Assembly: GCA_029933005.1 (NCBI GenBank)
Contig: JAOZOY010000009.1
Span: forward strand, 1 to 57,261
Direction: 5' to 3'
From: Deltaproteobacteria bacterium
Lineage (GTDB): Bacteria; Desulfobacterota; Desulfobulbia; Desulfobulbales; SURF-16
Length of the DNA stretch: 57,261 bases
The notes beneath the pieces are model-generated. The model saw nothing but the letters and a program-made list of their open reading frames with translations. It had not been told where the DNA came from and ran no database searches. The position numbers and the translations under genes were made by a program. The first letter of the stretch is position 1. Each line of letters starts with the position of its first letter. Below, in pieces: positions 56,697 to 57,261 of this stretch.

Positions 56697-57261
56697 TTAT
56701 TCTACAATCGTCCAGCCTTTGTCGGTTGCTATTAGTCTATTAGCAGCACTTAACCCCGCAACCCCGATATTGCCTGTAATTGTTATTGTTTGCGCTGTTA
56801 CTGTAGCTAAGCCGTTAAAAATATCCACTATCGCTAGTGTAGTGATATAGCTACCTGGGTAAACAAAATCTAAAGACGTACCACTAAGCGCAGCAATTTG
56901 CAAAGAAGAACAATAACTGAACATACTGGAGAAATTTGTTCCTGCTGATGTATCTAATAATGGTATAGATTGTAAAGAAGAACAAGAATAGAACATATTG
57001 GAGAAATTTGTTCCTGCTGATGTATCTAATAATGGTATGGTTTGCAAAGAAGAACAATAACGGAACATACTGGAGAAATTTGTTCCTGCTGATGTATCTA
57101 ATAATGGTATGGTTTGCAAAGAAGAACAAAAATAGAACATACTGGAGAAATTTGTTCCTGCTGATGTATCTAATAATGGTATGGTTTGCAAAGAAGAACA
57201 ATAACGGAACATACTGGAGAAATTTGTTCCTGCTGATGTATCTAATAATGGTATGGTTTGC
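56697..57261 (-). CDS. Repeat-rich fibre/adhesin, C-terminal part (cut by window edge)
   Basis: The frame enters from the right edge and ends at 56697. Five copies of a 24-residue repeat MFxxCSSLQTIPLLDTSAGT, closed by NFSS or similar, are followed by a 70-residue C-terminal domain with ITITGNIGVAGLSAANRLIA. The repeats are BspA/leucine-rich-like surface repeats. I infer that the start lies at 262, where the protein begins with a signal peptide. The gene is followed by the coiled-coil membrane protein gene 2 bases on. Confidence 0.7.
   Translation of the reverse strand, partial: QTIPLLDTSAGTNFSSMFRYCSSLQTIPLLDTSAGTNFSSMFYFCSSLQTIPLLDTSAGTNFSSMFRYCSSLQTIPLLDTSAGTNFSNMFYSCSSLQSIPLLDTSAGTNFSSMFSYCSSLQIAALSGTSLDFVYPGSYITTLAIVDIFNGLATVTAQTITITGNIGVAGLSAANRLIATDKGWTIVE
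56897..57261 (-). repeat. 72-bp tandem repeat (five units and a start of the sixth)
   Basis: Units begin at 56897, 56969, 57041, 57113 and 57185, with the next at 57257. Each encodes 24 residues and the units are more than 90% identical by eye. The sequence ends inside the repeat, consistent with an assembly break. Confidence 0.9.

Noticed and set aside
56884..57201. Alternate frame through the 72-bp repeat (FFFANHTII-type)
   Set aside because: A shifted reading of the same repeat with no structural sense.
1..57261. CRISPR arrays, tRNA genes, reverse transcriptase/DGR, integrase, transposase
   Set aside because: I looked for each and saw none. The tandem repeats are in-frame coding repeats, and hairpin elements lack tRNA features.

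Overview
The window is an almost complete genome of a tailed double-stranded DNA phage that infects a proteobacterium (inference). The head genes run in the order seen in P22-like podoviruses: small and large terminase, portal, scaffold, coat, gp4-like adaptor, gp10-like stabiliser, fibre, then several ejection-type proteins including a DUF2824/gp14-like one and a 3,527-residue giant. The early genes are typical of lambdoid and other proteobacterial phages (Rha, NinG, DUF1367, DUF2303, SSB, single-strand annealing protein, Lar-like zinc ribbons, XRE and ribbon-helix-helix regulators). I see no integrase, no DNA polymerase and no recognisable endolysin.

Layout. 1-4128 (-): fibre and baseplate-like genes, four of them with Sec-type signal peptides. 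4129-5817 (+): an island with an attenuator-like hairpin, Rha, two small genes and a Lar-like zinc ribbon. 5823-33644 (-): the late structural operon, from small terminase (right) to the giant ejection protein (left). 33853-44976 (-): early/replication genes: XRE regulator, many small genes, SSB, SF2 helicase, an HNH-AP2 endonuclease, primase, DUF4373 protein, annealing protein, NinG, DUF1367. 45079-49427 (+): early operon with a coiled-coil protein, an Nmad1-like protein and an MBL-fold hydrolase. 49570-52179 (mainly -): a cassette array. 52467-53940 (-): DUF2303 region. 54103-55621 (+): small early genes. 55595-57261 (-): lysis-type genes and the end of a repeat-rich fibre. The fibre cut by the right edge and the signal-peptide gene cut by the left edge are probably two halves of one gene, so the sequence was probably circular and broken inside a 72-bp tandem repeat, with part of the gene missing.

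Two features stand out. First, about 130-bp elements with the architecture of integron attC sites lie just after gene stop codons in three loci (about 34.4-35.2, 42.3-43.3 and 49.6-52.2 kb). For seven cassettes, the 8 bases that begin the cassette (GTT...) are the exact reverse complement of the 8 bases (...AAC) that open its closing site. This is the known signature of mobile integron gene cassettes, yet no integron integrase is encoded here. Cassette cargo includes an RNA-ligase-family protein, a Lar-like zinc ribbon, small membrane proteins and unknown proteins.

Second, a complete HNH endonuclease gene with its own ribosome binding site (13512-14213, +) lies wholly inside, antisense to and codon-aligned with the giant ejection gene. 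Its codons contain no TTA, CTA or TCA, the codons that would put stops in the giant gene, so both strands appear to be kept as coding sequence.

Regulation: a 45-bp divergent promoter is present twice (44983-45027 and 53999-54043), each time in front of a different ribbon-helix-helix gene. Several long hairpins (4322-4393, 40461-40517, 42090-42164) sit in leaders rather than only at operon ends.
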